Positions 39,901 through 49,135 of a stretch of DNA of 64,000 nt are shown in pieces. The position numbers and the translations under genes were made by a program. The stretch's first letter is position 1. Each line of letters begins with the position of its first letter. The notes beneath the pieces were generated by a model. The model did no database searches. It had not been told where the DNA came from and saw nothing but the letters and a program-made list of their open reading frames with translations. The stretch covers positions 1,674,001-1,738,000 of the forward strand of contig JBFLJU010000001.1 of assembly GCA_040743155.1 (NCBI GenBank), given 5' to 3'. The DNA is from Cycloclasticus sp. GTDB lineage: Bacteria; Pseudomonadota; Gammaproteobacteria; Methylococcales; Cycloclasticaceae.

Positions 39901-40825
39901 CGGTTGCCGCGCCGGGGTAAGGTGAAATGGCGGTGGGGTGATTATGCGTTTCAACTTTCATTAAATACGGCACATGCTCTTCCACAAAATGGTAGCGACG
40001 GCTTTGCGGATCACGAATCATTACATCGGCATCACTGCCTTCAGCCACCGCGGCGTTATCGCTGTATTTTGAAATAATGCCTTTCGGGCTTTCAGCGGCG
40101 GTATTTTTGATCATACCGAACAGACTCTGCTGTTTTTCTTCGCCGTCGATCTGCCAATCGGCATTGAAAATTTTATGTCGACAATGCTCTGAGTTTGCCT
40201 GCGCAAACATCATCAGTTCGATATCATTTGGGTTTCTACCCAAGGCGGTAAAATTATCCACCAGATAATCAATCTCATCGTCTGATAAGGCCAAGCCCAT
40301 TGACTGGTTTGCATCAACCAAGGCTTGACGGCCTGTCGCTAAAATATCGACTGATTCTAAAACCGAAGGTTCTGCCTGCTCAAACATATCGTCTGGCTGC
40401 CGACCATCACGCAATACGCGCTCAGTCATGCGATCGTAAAGTAGCTCAGCCACTTGGCTTAATTGAGCATCGTTTAATGCCCCTTGCACGTAATACGCAA
40501 CACCGCGCTCTAAACGCTTAACCTGAGTTAAACCACAGTGCTGGGCAATATCTGTCGCCTTGCTCGACCACGGTGATAAAGTGCTAGCGCGTGGTGCAAC
40601 CAATAGGCGTGCGCCCTGGTGTTCAACCGCCTCACTTTTAGGTCCGTACGTTAGCAGCTGCTTTAACTTATCTAAATCCATCTCAGATAAACTGCCCGAT
40701 ACATCTGCAAAATGTATAAATTCTGCACGAATGGCCGTTACCTGAGGCACGACTTTGTTTAGTTTATTCAGTAAACGCTGCTGACGGAAAGCAGATAAGG
40801 CCTTGCTGCCAATGAGTTCAAGCAT
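36968..40825 (-). CDS. purL: phosphoribosylformylglycinamidine synthase
   Basis: The 1285-residue single-chain PurL makes FGAM from FGAR, glutamine and ATP. Visible features are the linker and synthase domains with [20 protein letters not shown] and [13 protein letters not shown]. The C-terminal class I glutaminase has nucleophile Cys in [10 protein letters not shown] and HGEGRAEF. The upstream in-frame extension to 40882 has no family counterpart. The ATG at 40825 overlaps the MBL hydrolase gene by 8 bp. Confidence 0.97.
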   Translation of the reverse strand: MLELIGSKALSAFRQQRLLNKLNKVVPQVTAIRAEFIHFADVSGSLSEMDLDKLKQLLTYGPKSEAVEHQGARLLVAPRASTLSPWSSKATDIAQHCGLTQVKRLERGVAYYVQGALNDAQLSQVAELLYDRMTERVLRDGRQPDDMFEQAEPSVLESVDILATGRQALVDANQSMGLALSDDEIDYLVDNFTALGRNPNDIELMMFAQANSEHCRHKIFNADWQIDGEEKQQSLFGMIKNTAAESPKGIISKYSDNAAVAEGSDADVMIRDPQSRRYHFVEEHVPYLMKVETHNHPTAISPYPGAATGSGGEIRDEGATGRGSRTKAGLTGFTVSHLNIPGYAQPWEQSIGKPERIASALDIMLEGPLGGAAFNNEFGRPNLTGYFRTFEQNVPGSEGAKARGYHKPIMLAGGVGSVRPMHALKQRIEPGSPIIVLGGPSMLIGLGGGAASSQTSSEGSEDLDFASVQRENPEMQRRCQEVIEACNAMGDNTPVISIHDVGAGGLSNAVPEIIHDCDLGGRFELRDILCADSSLSPMQIWCNESQERYVIALKADRLEEFKAMCARERCLFAHIGEATADEQLVLNDRLFDNQPIDLPMSLLFGKPPKMERSVSHVASNVPTFDAQAFDLKQAAYQVLRFPAVADKSFLIHIGDRSVTGLVARDQMVGPWQIPVADVAVTNSGFNHYTGEAMSLGERTPLALIDGPASGRMAIGEALTNLAAASIKGLDEVCLSANWMAACGEPGEDASLFDTVQTVGMELCPSLGLAIPVGKDSMSMRMSWKEQGEEKTVSSPLSLIITAFSPVKDVRKTLTPQLILEQESSLVLIDLGAGKNRMGGSVLAQTQQMLGEQAPDLDNAETFKVFFNGIQQLNEDGKLLAYHDRSDGGLWATVTEMAFAGRCGIELELQADLLGGLFNEELGAVIQVRKTDEAAVVATLSAGGLAQCVSVIGSVNQSQRIVVKHEGSVLLDESRADLQQAWSETSYKIQSLRDNPNCAQQEFDRINNNDDNGLFSALSFDPQNNIVKDLIESKSRPKVCILREQGVNGHVEMAAAFDKAGFESVDIHMSELISGQKDLSEFVGLAACGGFSYGDVLGAGEGWAKSILFNEQARTTFSDFFNRPDTFGLGVCNGCQMLSNLRELIPGAQAWPHFVRNESEQFEARVAMVEIQQSPSILLSGMEGSQMPVAIAHGEGRAEFKNEGVKGHIALRYIDHEGEVTEQFPFNPNGSAQGVTGLTTDDGRFTIMMPHPERCFRAVQNSWSPDDWSEDGAWMRMFRNARQWVG

Positions 40826-41606
40826 GTATTGTCTCTTTAACTTTAATATTTGTTTGTAATGTGCACCAAGGCAAACCATCATTTTGATCGATGACTTTTA
40901 ACCACGCTCGGTCGCATCCTATAGCCCTGCTCACACTGTCTAAGACCAGTTCATGGCTATTATTCTTTTCACTGACGTGCGCCAGCACTAAGTGTTGCAA
41001 ATCGTCTGTATTCACACGCTGTAATAATTCAATTGATTGTTGATTATCTAGGTGTCCCCAATCGCCCAGCACTCGTCGTTTTAAGGATTCGGGATAAGCA
41101 CCATTGATTAGCATCTCTCGATCATAATTACACTCGAGTAGCAGACCGTCACAGTCCATTAACGCCTCCACCATATGTGGCGTAATAGAGCCGGTATCCG
41201 TCATCACACCGAGCTTTAAATTATTAGAGCTAAAGACAAACTGTGTTGGTTCACGTGCATCGTGCGGAACTAAAATCGGTTCCACTGAGATATCGCCCAA
41301 TTCAAACACCTTGTGGCTATTAAAACAGTGTAACGTTTCAACGTTTTTTATCATCGCGGCCGTGCCATGACTGGCCCAAACCGGAACATTATAACGGCGC
41401 GCATAGCGGGCAACACCACCTACGTGGTCACCGTGCTCGTGGGTAACAAGGATAGCGCTAATGTCATCGCCAGTTATGCCCAGCCGTGCCATCCGTTTAT
41501 CGGTTTCTTTTATAGAAAAGCCATTATCTATCATCAACATCGTTTCGCCGAACTGAACGAGCGTTGAGTTCCCTCGGCTACCACTGCCTAGGGAGGCAAA
41601 CCTCAC
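40818..41606 (-). CDS. MBL-fold metallo-hydrolase (YycJ-like)
   Basis: This 262-residue beta-lactamase-fold protein has metal ligands in [10 protein letters not shown]. The start [20 protein letters not shown] is typical of the YycJ/WalJ branch, with [10 protein letters not shown] and [11 protein letters not shown]. Relatives are hydrolases or nucleases of unclear substrate. It overlaps bamC by 4 bp upstream and purL by 8 bp downstream, making a tight bamC-MBL-purL unit. Confidence 0.85.
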   Translation of the reverse strand: MRFASLGSGSRGNSTLVQFGETMLMIDNGFSIKETDKRMARLGITGDDISAILVTHEHGDHVGGVARYARRYNVPVWASHGTAAMIKNVETLHCFNSHKVFELGDISVEPILVPHDAREPTQFVFSSNNLKLGVMTDTGSITPHMVEALMDCDGLLLECNYDREMLINGAYPESLKRRVLGDWGHLDNQQSIELLQRVNTDDLQHLVLAHVSEKNNSHELVLDSVSRAIGCDRAWLKVIDQNDGLPWCTLQTNIKVKETIHA

Positions 41607-42223
41607 GGTGCTAACTGAGCGAATAAATCTGCCAGTATTTCTTTAGACACCTTGTTATCTATACGGTTTTTTTCTTCGTCCAACACGCGTACTTCTACGC
41701 CATTTTCTACCGCCTGTAACACTAGGACATACACGCTGGTGTCAGCTTTTTTCCAGAAAGATAAACTTGAAAGCATACTGCTTGAACTATCATCTTCGGC
41801 AATATTTAGATACACCTGACCCGTTTGGCGATTCTTATCTTCAATATCATAGCCCTGTTCTTCAAGCACACCGATCGTCTTACGCCACGTATTACGCAAA
41901 CTGTCTCTCACTAGCAAATGGCTGTCTACGCCGCTAGCTATTAACTCCGCTTCTGGTTGATTATCGCTCAACGGCGTTGTTTCAACGACGGCAGTAGCCG
42001 TTGGCGCGGAAACCGTACTTTTCGTACCACCATCGTACTCATCTTTAATCACGCCACCAGATAAGCCTGGGGGTATTTCTAAGGATGGTAATTCATGCGC
42101 TCTTTTATAGTCCTCTTTTTGATCGACAAAGACGTCATCTACCGCAGGCATCATGCCGCAAGCGGTTAAGACAGAACCTAGCATTAGTAAAGGAATTAAT
42201 TTAACCACTCTTCTCATTTTCAT
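41603..42223 (-). CDS. bamC: outer-membrane assembly lipoprotein BamC (short form)
   Basis: The 206-residue lipoprotein has lipobox LTAC (Cys near residue 22). A flexible acidic N-terminal segment (LPSLEIPPGLSG) resembles the part that binds BamD in E. coli. One helix-grip domain follows (VRDSLRNTWRKTIGVLEEQG). E. coli BamC is 344 residues with two such domains, so the C-terminal domain is missing here, as in some other gammaproteobacteria. It lies 18 bp after dapA, a classic bamC neighbour, which supports the call. Confidence 0.85.
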   Translation of the reverse strand: MKMRRVVKLIPLLMLGSVLTACGMMPAVDDVFVDQKEDYKRAHELPSLEIPPGLSGGVIKDEYDGGTKSTVSAPTATAVVETTPLSDNQPEAELIASGVDSHLLVRDSLRNTWRKTIGVLEEQGYDIEDKNRQTGQVYLNIAEDDSSSSMLSSLSFWKKADTSVYVLVLQAVENGVEVRVLDEEKNRIDNKVSKEILADLFAQLAP

Positions 42224-42241
42224 TACGTTAACTCTTTAAGT

Positions 42242-43111
42242 TTATTGGGCTGCTGCCATTGCTTTTTTGACGACACTCTCGCAGTCGGGACTTAACCATG
42301 TCATCGGCAAACGAATACCCTTCTCGATTAAGCCTAACTCGTGCACGGCCCACTTCACCGGGATTGGGCTAGACTGTACAAACAAGTCATTGTGCAGCGG
42401 CTGAAGTGTCTCATCAATCGCCTTCGCAGCTTCCGCATCACCCGCTAATGCTTTTTCACACATCCGGTGATTTTTTGCTGGGGCAACATTTCCGGTCACG
42501 GTGATAGAGCCTTTTGCACCCATTAAAATTAATTCACAGGATGTTGCATCGTCACCAGAGTAAACGGCAAAATTCTCGTCGCTTAAATCGATGAGTGCTT
42601 GACCAATAGCCATGTCCCCTGTTGCATCTTTAACACCAACAATATTTGCCACGTCTTTTAATTTTGCAACCGTTTCTGGCAGCATATTACAAGCCGTTCG
42701 GCCGGGCACATTGTATAAAATTTGTGGAATATCCACCGCTTCAGCGATGGCCTTGTAATGCAATACCAAGCCTTCTTGAGTTGGTTTATTGTAGTATGGC
42801 GTTACCAGCAAACAGGCATCTGCACCTGCTTCGGCGGCGCAGCGTGTTAAGTCAATCGCTTCTGTGGTGGAATTTGCACCCGTTCCTGCAATAACCGGAA
42901 TTCGACCAGCCACTATGTCAACCACTTGGCGAATAACGTGGCAATGTTCTTTTTCATCTAGGGTTGCAGATTCACCCGTGGTACCCATTGCCACAATGGC
43001 ATCGGTACCTTCTTCAATATGAAACTCAAGCAACTTCCGTAAACTTGCCTCGTCTAACGAGCCGTCTTCATGCATGGGGGTAACGAGTGCAACAATACTG
43101 CCTTGAAACAT
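42242..43111 (-). CDS. dapA: 4-hydroxy-tetrahydrodipicolinate synthase
   Basis: This 289-residue TIM-barrel aldolase condenses pyruvate and aspartate semialdehyde in lysine and DAP synthesis. GTTGESATL, the Tyr in ILYNVPGRTACNM and the Schiff-base Lys in NIVGVKDATGD are visible. The ATG at 43111, preceded by GGA, is preferred over a TTG four codons upstream. It is followed by bamC. Confidence 0.96.
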   Translation of the reverse strand: MFQGSIVALVTPMHEDGSLDEASLRKLLEFHIEEGTDAIVAMGTTGESATLDEKEHCHVIRQVVDIVAGRIPVIAGTGANSTTEAIDLTRCAAEAGADACLLVTPYYNKPTQEGLVLHYKAIAEAVDIPQILYNVPGRTACNMLPETVAKLKDVANIVGVKDATGDMAIGQALIDLSDENFAVYSGDDATSCELILMGAKGSITVTGNVAPAKNHRMCEKALAGDAEAAKAIDETLQPLHNDLFVQSSPIPVKWAVHELGLIEKGIRLPMTWLSPDCESVVKKAMAAAQ

Positions 43112-43267
43112 AGTTGAATCCAATTTAAACGAAATTTAACGGCTATTTTAACGTGCTTATTCAAATAACCAACTGAATTGGGCATTATACATACATCAAT
43201 GCTACAACTAAAAATCAGTCTGTTAAAATGCTAGCGAAATCACTCATTTTTTATAGGATTATCGTTA

Positions 43268-43741
43268 ATGAACACCGTAGAACTCAACCAAGCTGTTCCT
43301 GAATTTTCTTGTGCAACAACGGCCGAAGAAGCTTTAACGCTTGCTAGTCTAAAAGGTAAAAATATCGTCATCTACTTTTACCCAAAAGACAACACGCCAG
43401 GCTGCACCCAAGAGGGGCAAGATTTTCGTGATCATTACGACGAATTTCAAGCAGCCAACACAGAAATCTTCGGCGTCTCTCGTGATTCCGTTCGTGTCCA
43501 TACCGGCTTTAAGAGCAAACACAGTTTCCCATTTGAGCTCATCAGTGATCCCGACGAATCCTTGTGTGAATTATTCGATGTCATCAAACTTAAAAAACTT
43601 TACGGCAAAGAATACATGGGCATCGAACGCAGTACTTTCCTAATTAATGCCGACGGTATATTAATCAACCAATGGCGCAAGGTTAAAGTAAAAGTGCACG
43701 TGGCTGAAGTGCTAACTGAAGTAAAAGCGTTAAGCGCTTAA
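43268..43741 (+). CDS. bcp: thiol peroxidase Bcp (peroxiredoxin Q)
   Basis: The 157-residue peroxiredoxin has peroxidatic Cys in YFYPKDNTPGCTQEGQDF. A usual resolving Cys five residues later is not present; another Cys lies near SLCELFDV. It reduces hydroperoxides with thioredoxin. It is divergent from dapA and overlaps the end of the BON gene by 4 bp. Confidence 0.93.
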   Translation: MNTVELNQAVPEFSCATTAEEALTLASLKGKNIVIYFYPKDNTPGCTQEGQDFRDHYDEFQAANTEIFGVSRDSVRVHTGFKSKHSFPFELISDPDESLCELFDVIKLKKLYGKEYMGIERSTFLINADGILINQWRKVKVKVHVAEVLTEVKALSA

Positions 43742-44436
43742 AACCTAAATAGCGGAACGACTTTCTCCACACCGGCTACTTCATTAACAAACCGCGTGGC
43801 TTGCTGCGCGGTTGACTGACTTAGTTGGTCACCTAATAAATACACGTGGTTATCTGACACCACAACTTTGATCGTCTCTGCCTTATCGATAATGGCGGCG
43901 TGCAACAGTTTATTGAGTATGGTTGCGCGGAGCAGATCATCATCACTTTGTTCCGTTTCACTCATCGGTTTTGATACCCGAACTTCATTATAAAAACGAT
44001 TCACGGTGCTGCACTCTTCGACCGTTTTTAAGTTAAATCGGCGCTTATCATTTGCTGCTTTCTTAGACGCTTTTTGACCACATACTTGGGCGTTTGAAGG
44101 CTCCACATGGTTAACATCACCCTGCGTCCATTGGAGATGAGCCGCATTAAGCACAATACGTTGCACCCTTTGTTTTAATTCCTGCGTCCTTGCCTGTCCG
44201 GCAATCAGCACCGAACCACGGTTTCTTGACACAGCAATGTAGGTATTTTCCCGAAGCGCTTCATCACGCAACAGAGCAGAGTTAACTTTAAACTCGAATG
44301 CCGCATCTTTTAGTTGGCCTTCAATCCCCGTGGCCTTATCTTCAAATAGTCGATCCGTAATATCTGACATTTCAAATGCTTCTGCCGCACTTGTTAAAAA
44401 CAATAAGCCAAAAAACACACGTTGAATCAATTTCAT
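43738..44436 (-). CDS. BON-domain periplasmic protein
   Basis: The 232-residue protein has a signal peptide (MKLIQRVFFGLLFLTSAAEA) and two BON domains: residues ~40-110 (DAAFEFKVNSALLRDEALRE) and ~165-230 (DDLLRATILNKLLHAA, VYLLGDQLSQSTAQQATRFV). BON domains bind phospholipid or maintain the envelope, as in OsmY and DolP. It is not a lipoprotein, since there is no lipobox. Single Cys residues lie in the middle linker. Function is inferred as envelope integrity. Confidence 0.75.
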   Translation of the reverse strand: MKLIQRVFFGLLFLTSAAEAFEMSDITDRLFEDKATGIEGQLKDAAFEFKVNSALLRDEALRENTYIAVSRNRGSVLIAGQARTQELKQRVQRIVLNAAHLQWTQGDVNHVEPSNAQVCGQKASKKAANDKRRFNLKTVEECSTVNRFYNEVRVSKPMSETEQSDDDLLRATILNKLLHAAIIDKAETIKVVVSDNHVYLLGDQLSQSTAQQATRFVNEVAGVEKVVPLFRF

Positions 44437-44467
44437 TTATTTCCTTTGTACATTAAATTATTAAAAA

Positions 44468-45529
44468 TCAGCTGCTTGAAACGGTTTGACGATTAAGCCA
44501 GGCAACTAAAACCGCTTGTACCAGCGTCGCCAAAGGTATGGCGAAAAACACACCCCAAAACCCCCAAACCCCACCAAAAAATAAAATGGCGACAATAATG
44601 GCAACGGGGTGAATATTAACCACTTCTGAAAACAATAATGGCACCAATACATAACCATCTAAGGCTTGAATAATTAAGAAAACACTCATCAAATAGACGA
44701 ACTCATTACCCCATTGCCACTGGAAATAAGCGACAAGCAGCACTGGAATTGTTACCACCGTTGCGCCAACATAAGGCACAAGAACTGACAAGCCGACCAA
44801 AAAACTCAGCAGTACTGCGTAATGTAAGCCTAATAAATTAAAGGCGATAAAACACGCTACCCAAACAATTAATATTTCCCATATTTTACCTCTGACATAA
44901 TTGGCTATTTGTAGGTTCACCGTCGCCCACACTTCTTTCGTTAAGCGCCTGTTGCTAGGCAAGAAACTCGTAAACCATTGAGTAATTTGCTGCTTATCCA
45001 TGAGAAAAAAGAACACCATCATTGGAACCAATAATAGGTAGATAATCAACGCAACAATGTTTAGCACCGACGCTGCCGAGAACGATAATAAATTCTGGCC
45101 GTATTTTATCGCCTCTGAACTCACTTGACCGAAAATCAATGTCACTTGTTCTTCGCTAATAAAGTTAGGGTACTTTTGTGGCAGCGCCATAAACAAATCA
45201 ATGCCTTGATTCAACATACTGGGTAATTGTTGAGCCAATTGAACAGTCTGGATCGATAACAGCGGAATAAGCCCAAAAACCATATACGACAATAGCGCCA
45301 TAAACAAACTAAACGAACCGATCACCGCTAACTTTCTGGACAAGCCCACAGACTGAAACTTAACCACCATGCCTTCTAATAAATAGGCAATAACAATACT
45401 CGCTAAGACTGGCGAAAGCACATCGCCTACCCACAAAATAGCTAAAAGCCCAAACAGCAATGTACCCGCCAAAGCTAACGCTTCGGGATTTGCTAATACT
45501 CTATTAAACCACTGCTTTATATGTTCCAT
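44468..45529 (-). CDS. AI-2E family transporter (PerM-like)
   Basis: The 353-residue protein has about eight membrane helices and the family C-terminal pattern (GLSVLVPYVGATVVTIPVLLVA, IQALDGYVLVPLLFSE, NIHPVAIIVAILFFGGVWGFWGVF). Members are putative permeases for signals or osmolytes; true autoinducer-2 transport is shown for few. It lies 31 bp upstream of the BON protein gene, on the same strand. Confidence 0.88.
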   Translation of the reverse strand: MEHIKQWFNRVLANPEALALAGTLLFGLLAILWVGDVLSPVLASIVIAYLLEGMVVKFQSVGLSRKLAVIGSFSLFMALLSYMVFGLIPLLSIQTVQLAQQLPSMLNQGIDLFMALPQKYPNFISEEQVTLIFGQVSSEAIKYGQNLLSFSAASVLNIVALIIYLLLVPMMVFFFLMDKQQITQWFTSFLPSNRRLTKEVWATVNLQIANYVRGKIWEILIVWVACFIAFNLLGLHYAVLLSFLVGLSVLVPYVGATVVTIPVLLVAYFQWQWGNEFVYLMSVFLIIQALDGYVLVPLLFSEVVNIHPVAIIVAILFFGGVWGFWGVFFAIPLATLVQAVLVAWLNRQTVSSS

Positions 45530-45600
45530 TTAACTCTTAACCTTTGTAATCAAAGACATCCTTCCATAAGTGCACACAGCTATTAAATCAGCACTGCCAA

Positions 45601-46044
45601 CTAAACAGAGCCGCCACCAACAAGAAAGAAATAGGGGTATTCTTGCACATAACCCGACAGCCAGCCCGTTATAACCGCCACGATGAAGAAACCGAGCATG
45701 CCAACAAGCACTCGCTTAACTAGTTCAGCTGCTATTGATATTCTCTGCACTCCAGCCATGGCAGAGTCCCTCACATCATAACTCGATTTTATCGGTTTCA
45801 TTGCCAACAAAAAACCCACCAAAAAAGCCAAGCCAACCGAGATGGTACCCATGAGCACTGAAGCGCACCAAGGGCATTGATGCGCTGCTTCTGGATTATG
45901 TATATTGCAATGACTGTCAAGCCCTTGCCATGGCCACGTACAACCACAATCAAACAATAGGCCACATAAAGGCGCTATTAAAACAAGCATGGCTAAAAGT
46001 GTATATAGACCCGCTTGGTACCTTGCCAACCGTAATTCGCGCAT
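45601..46044 (-). CDS. uncharacterised membrane protein, Cys-rich loop
   Basis: The 147-residue protein has three or four membrane helices. Between the first and second is a short loop with several cysteines (FDCGCTWPW...HCNIHNPEAAHQCPWC), which could bind a metal or form disulfides. No family is recognised. It is on the same strand as the PerM-like gene but 71 bp upstream, and divergent from the CDF transporter. Confidence 0.55.
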   Translation of the reverse strand: MRELRLARYQAGLYTLLAMLVLIAPLCGLLFDCGCTWPWQGLDSHCNIHNPEAAHQCPWCASVLMGTISVGLAFLVGFLLAMKPIKSSYDVRDSAMAGVQRISIAAELVKRVLVGMLGFFIVAVITGWLSGYVQEYPYFFLVGGGSV

Positions 46045-46174
46045 TCGCTACGCTCCGTTATTATTATTTTTCACTAATAGTACGCTTTATTACTGTAGTT
46101 TCAAGCCTGATAAAACTTTACAGCTAGGCAAAATATAGCGACACTTGCCATTTTAAAATCAACCTATAAAAACC

Positions 46175-47107
46175 ATGTCATCATCTTCCAAAAAAGTCAT
46201 TTATGCGGCACTTGCAGGTAACGCGCTCATTTCCATTACCAAATTTTTCGCTGCGTTTTATTCAGGAAGTTCTGCCATGTTATCTGAAGGTATCCATTCA
46301 TTGGTCGATACCGGCAACCAAGTCCTGCTTTTGTACGGCTTAAAAAAAGCTCAACAACCCGCCGACGAACAATTCCCTTTTGGCCACGGTAAAGAAATTT
46401 ACTTTTGGAGTTTTGTCGTTGCTATTCTTATTTTTGCTGTTGGTGCCGGCGTCTCTGTTTATGAAGGCATTCACCATATTATTTCACCGACCCCAATGGG
46501 CGACCCAACATTAAGCTTCTACGTTCTCGGCTTAGCCCTACTATTCGAAGGGGCCGCATGGTTTTTTGCCCTACGCGAATTTACCCGCAGCAAGGGAAAA
46601 TGGGGCTTTATTGACGCCGTCAAACGCGGCAAAGACCCATCCATGTTTGTCGTCTTATTCGAAGATTCTGCTGCTATGCTAGGATTAATAGTCGCCTTTA
46701 TTGGCATTGGTATTGCTCACTATACTGGCAACCCTTTATACGACGGTATCGCCTCTGTCATTATCGGTTTAATTTTGGGTGGCACCGCTATCTGGCTCGC
46801 CTATGAAACAAAAAGCCTACTGATTGGCGAAAGCGCTAACCCAGAATTAGTGACCGAGATCCGAAACATTGTTAGTGACTATAACGTGGTTGAATCTGTG
46901 AACGAACTACTCACCATGCACATGGGGCCCGATTTTGTTTTAGCCACGCTGAATGTCGATTTCAAGGATGATATGACTGCCGGACAACTAGAACAAACCG
47001 TTGCCGATATAGACCTACAAATTAAGCAACGTTGCCCCAGCGTTAAGCGCGTTTTTATTGAAGCCGAAGCATGGAGCGCACTAACGGCAAAACATCAACA
47101 GCGTTAA
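46175..47107 (+). CDS. cation diffusion facilitator transporter
   Basis: This 310-residue inner-membrane metal/H+ antiporter has six helices. Metal-site residues lie in LSEGIHSLVDTGNQVLLL (helix 2) and FEDSAAMLGLIVAFIG (helix 5), and the cytoplasmic loop has FPFGHGKEIYFWSF. A C-terminal cytoplasmic domain (residues ~215-300) follows. The metal is probably Zn, Fe or Mn but cannot be fixed by eye. Confidence 0.92.
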   Translation: MSSSSKKVIYAALAGNALISITKFFAAFYSGSSAMLSEGIHSLVDTGNQVLLLYGLKKAQQPADEQFPFGHGKEIYFWSFVVAILIFAVGAGVSVYEGIHHIISPTPMGDPTLSFYVLGLALLFEGAAWFFALREFTRSKGKWGFIDAVKRGKDPSMFVVLFEDSAAMLGLIVAFIGIGIAHYTGNPLYDGIASVIIGLILGGTAIWLAYETKSLLIGESANPELVTEIRNIVSDYNVVESVNELLTMHMGPDFVLATLNVDFKDDMTAGQLEQTVADIDLQIKQRCPSVKRVFIEAEAWSALTAKHQQR

Positions 47108-47117
47108 TTAATGACCG

Positions 47118-47732
47118 ATGCAGGATTTAACGAGGACCTTGCAAGAAGCCGAGTCATGGTTATCTGCCAACGACCCACTCCTTGGCGCCATTATTAGCAA
47201 CGGGCCATCGTTATCTTACAAGGTTTTTAATAAAGAACCGTTCGAGGCACTTGTTCAGGCGGTGATTTCGCAGCAACTCTCTGTCAAGTCGGCATCCGCT
47301 ATTCAACAAAGAGTTCACCGCTTACTCGCTACCGGAGATGTGTCAGCGTATGCGTTTGGCCGGATATCAGCCGAACAATTGAAAAAAGCAGGCATGTCAG
47401 CTGCAAAAGTCCGCACCGTCGAAAGCCTTATTGAATTTGCTTTAGCTGAGAGCAACCGCTTTGACGTTTTACATAAATTGCCGAATCAAGAAGTTAAACG
47501 CCAACTCTGTGCATTAAAGGGCGTTGGGCCGTGGACTGCCGATATATTTTTAATGTTCGGCTTAAAACGACTCGATGTGTTTGCCGCAGGCGACCTCGGA
47601 CTTCGCAAAGCAGTTAAGCAGCTACATAAGCTTAAAGAACTTCCTTCAGCCGATGAATGCCGTATTATTGCCAAAAAATGGCAGCCATATCGTACCGTTG
47701 CTGCTTGGCATTTATGGCAAACAATCGACTAG
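47118..47732 (+). CDS. DNA-3-methyladenine glycosylase, AlkA type
   Basis: The 204-residue base-excision enzyme has the HhH-GPD motif LCALKGVGPWTADIFLMF. The catalytic Asp is in FAAGDLGLRKAV, and VQAVISQQLSVKSASAI near the start is typical. It removes alkylated purines. It lacks the N-terminal AlkA domain of the 282-residue E. coli enzyme, like many short bacterial homologues. It starts 10 bp after the CDF gene and converges on the EamA gene (4-bp overlap). Confidence 0.9.
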   Translation: MQDLTRTLQEAESWLSANDPLLGAIISNGPSLSYKVFNKEPFEALVQAVISQQLSVKSASAIQQRVHRLLATGDVSAYAFGRISAEQLKKAGMSAAKVRTVESLIEFALAESNRFDVLHKLPNQEVKRQLCALKGVGPWTADIFLMFGLKRLDVFAAGDLGLRKAVKQLHKLKELPSADECRIIAKKWQPYRTVAAWHLWQTID

Positions 47733-48619
47733 CTAGACGACTGCTTGCTCAAATTTATCTGCAGCAACAAACCACCTACAATTAGCGCCGCTCCCAACCC
47801 CAATGTCATTGTGAATGGCTCATCTAGCCACAAAATGGACGATAGTATTCCCATTAATGGCACCATTAAAAACCCTAACGAAACGGTCACCGCGGGTAGA
47901 ATCTGCGTCACACGCATTGAAGCCCATTGCGCCAGTGCCGTTGCCATCACACCGTTATACAATAAAATAATTATTAACTCGGTACTCCAAATAACAGGCT
48001 TTGTATTTGAAAACCATGCGTATGGCACCACAATCAGCAACGCCACCATAATCTGCCAAGGCGTTAACTCCAATACACTGCCTTTCCACTCATGCTTTCT
48101 AATGTGCAAAATTGATAATGCCCACACTAAGGCCGCCAACAATAATAATCCGTTGCCTTTAACCACCGAAGCGTCACTCCAATCAAAACCTAACGGGTTA
48201 AATAAAATTAGTAGACCACAAAGCCCTACACTCGCGCCCACCAACTTCATACGAGAAATCGGCTCTTTTAAAAAAAAGTAAGCGCCAGGTGTTACCCACA
48301 ATGGCGTGGTATAAGCCAATAAAGCCGCCCTGCCTGCATTAACCTCGGTTAAACCTAAGTTTATTAAGGTCACGAATGCCGCAAATTGCATCACTCCTAC
48401 GCCCAGCACGATAGGAAAGTCTTGCCTATGTGGTCGCTTAAAACGCCCTAAAAACAGCAATAAAATCGAAATAGCGATCAAGGCTATGCCCAATCTTGCA
48501 GCGGTAAACCAAAGCGGGTCAATCGACCTTAGGCCAATTTTCATAATAGGCCAGTTTGAGCCCCATATAACCACCACTAGCACCAACAAAACCCACGCAG
48601 ACGATAATATTTTTTTCAC
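47729..48619 (-). CDS. EamA/DMT-family transporter
   Basis: The protein has ten membrane helices in two EamA repeats: IWGSNWPIMKIGLRSIDPLWF begins the first and LLLAALVWALSILHIRKHEW the second. DMT carriers export amino acids or metabolites; the substrate is unknown. The frame is open further upstream to 48688, but the hydrophobic start KKILSSAWVLLV favours the GTG at 48619. The true start is uncertain because no good ribosome-binding site is visible. Confidence 0.85.
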   Translation of the reverse strand: MKKILSSAWVLLVLVVVIWGSNWPIMKIGLRSIDPLWFTAARLGIALIAISILLLFLGRFKRPHRQDFPIVLGVGVMQFAAFVTLINLGLTEVNAGRAALLAYTTPLWVTPGAYFFLKEPISRMKLVGASVGLCGLLILFNPLGFDWSDASVVKGNGLLLLAALVWALSILHIRKHEWKGSVLELTPWQIMVALLIVVPYAWFSNTKPVIWSTELIIILLYNGVMATALAQWASMRVTQILPAVTVSLGFLMVPLMGILSSILWLDEPFTMTLGLGAALIVGGLLLQINLSKQSSS

Positions 48620-48709
48620 AGTCCATTCTTTTAATTTGAAAAAACACGTCATAGCATTACATATTGCCCGTCTATAATGTGAAATCATCCCGTATTTTAA
48701 GAGAGCAAC

Positions 48710-49135
48710 ATGGCTAGATTATCAATAACATACCCACAACGGACACTATTTAGTTGCGCATTACCCGTTCGCATTACTGACATTAATTACGGGCAACATC
48801 TAGCGCACGACAAACTCATTTCAATGATTCACGAAGCCCGCGCGCAGTTCTTCCTTCATTTTAATATGCAAGAATCCAATATCGCCGGATTGGGCATTAT
48901 CTTGGCCGATCTATCGATTAGCTACCAAGCCGAATCGTTTTACCCCGACATACTTAGGATTGAAATGGCGTTAGATGAGCCTAGCCGCTGTGGCTGCAAT
49001 ATGATTTACCAAATAACTCGGGATAATGGCGAAACTGTCGTCGCTACTGCAAAAACGGGGTTGGTGTTTTTTGATTACGACAAGAAAAAAGTTGCCAGCA
49101 TGCCGAATGAATTTAAACAACTACTCAGTCAATGA
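48710..49135 (+). CDS. hot-dog-fold acyl-CoA thioesterase
   Basis: The 141-residue protein has the 4-hydroxybenzoyl-CoA thioesterase-like motif RITDINYGQHLAHDKLISMIHEAR and SYQAESFYPDIL. The substrate is unknown. Its stop overlaps the next gene (ATGA), coupling it to a dehalogenase-like hydrolase. Confidence 0.82.
   Translation: MARLSITYPQRTLFSCALPVRITDINYGQHLAHDKLISMIHEARAQFFLHFNMQESNIAGLGIILADLSISYQAESFYPDILRIEMALDEPSRCGCNMIYQITRDNGETVVATAKTGLVFFDYDKKKVASMPNEFKQLLSQ

Noticed and set aside
40826-40882. N-terminal extension of PurL
   Set aside because: The extra 19 residues have no counterpart in PurL, and the internal ATG at 40825 matches the family start.
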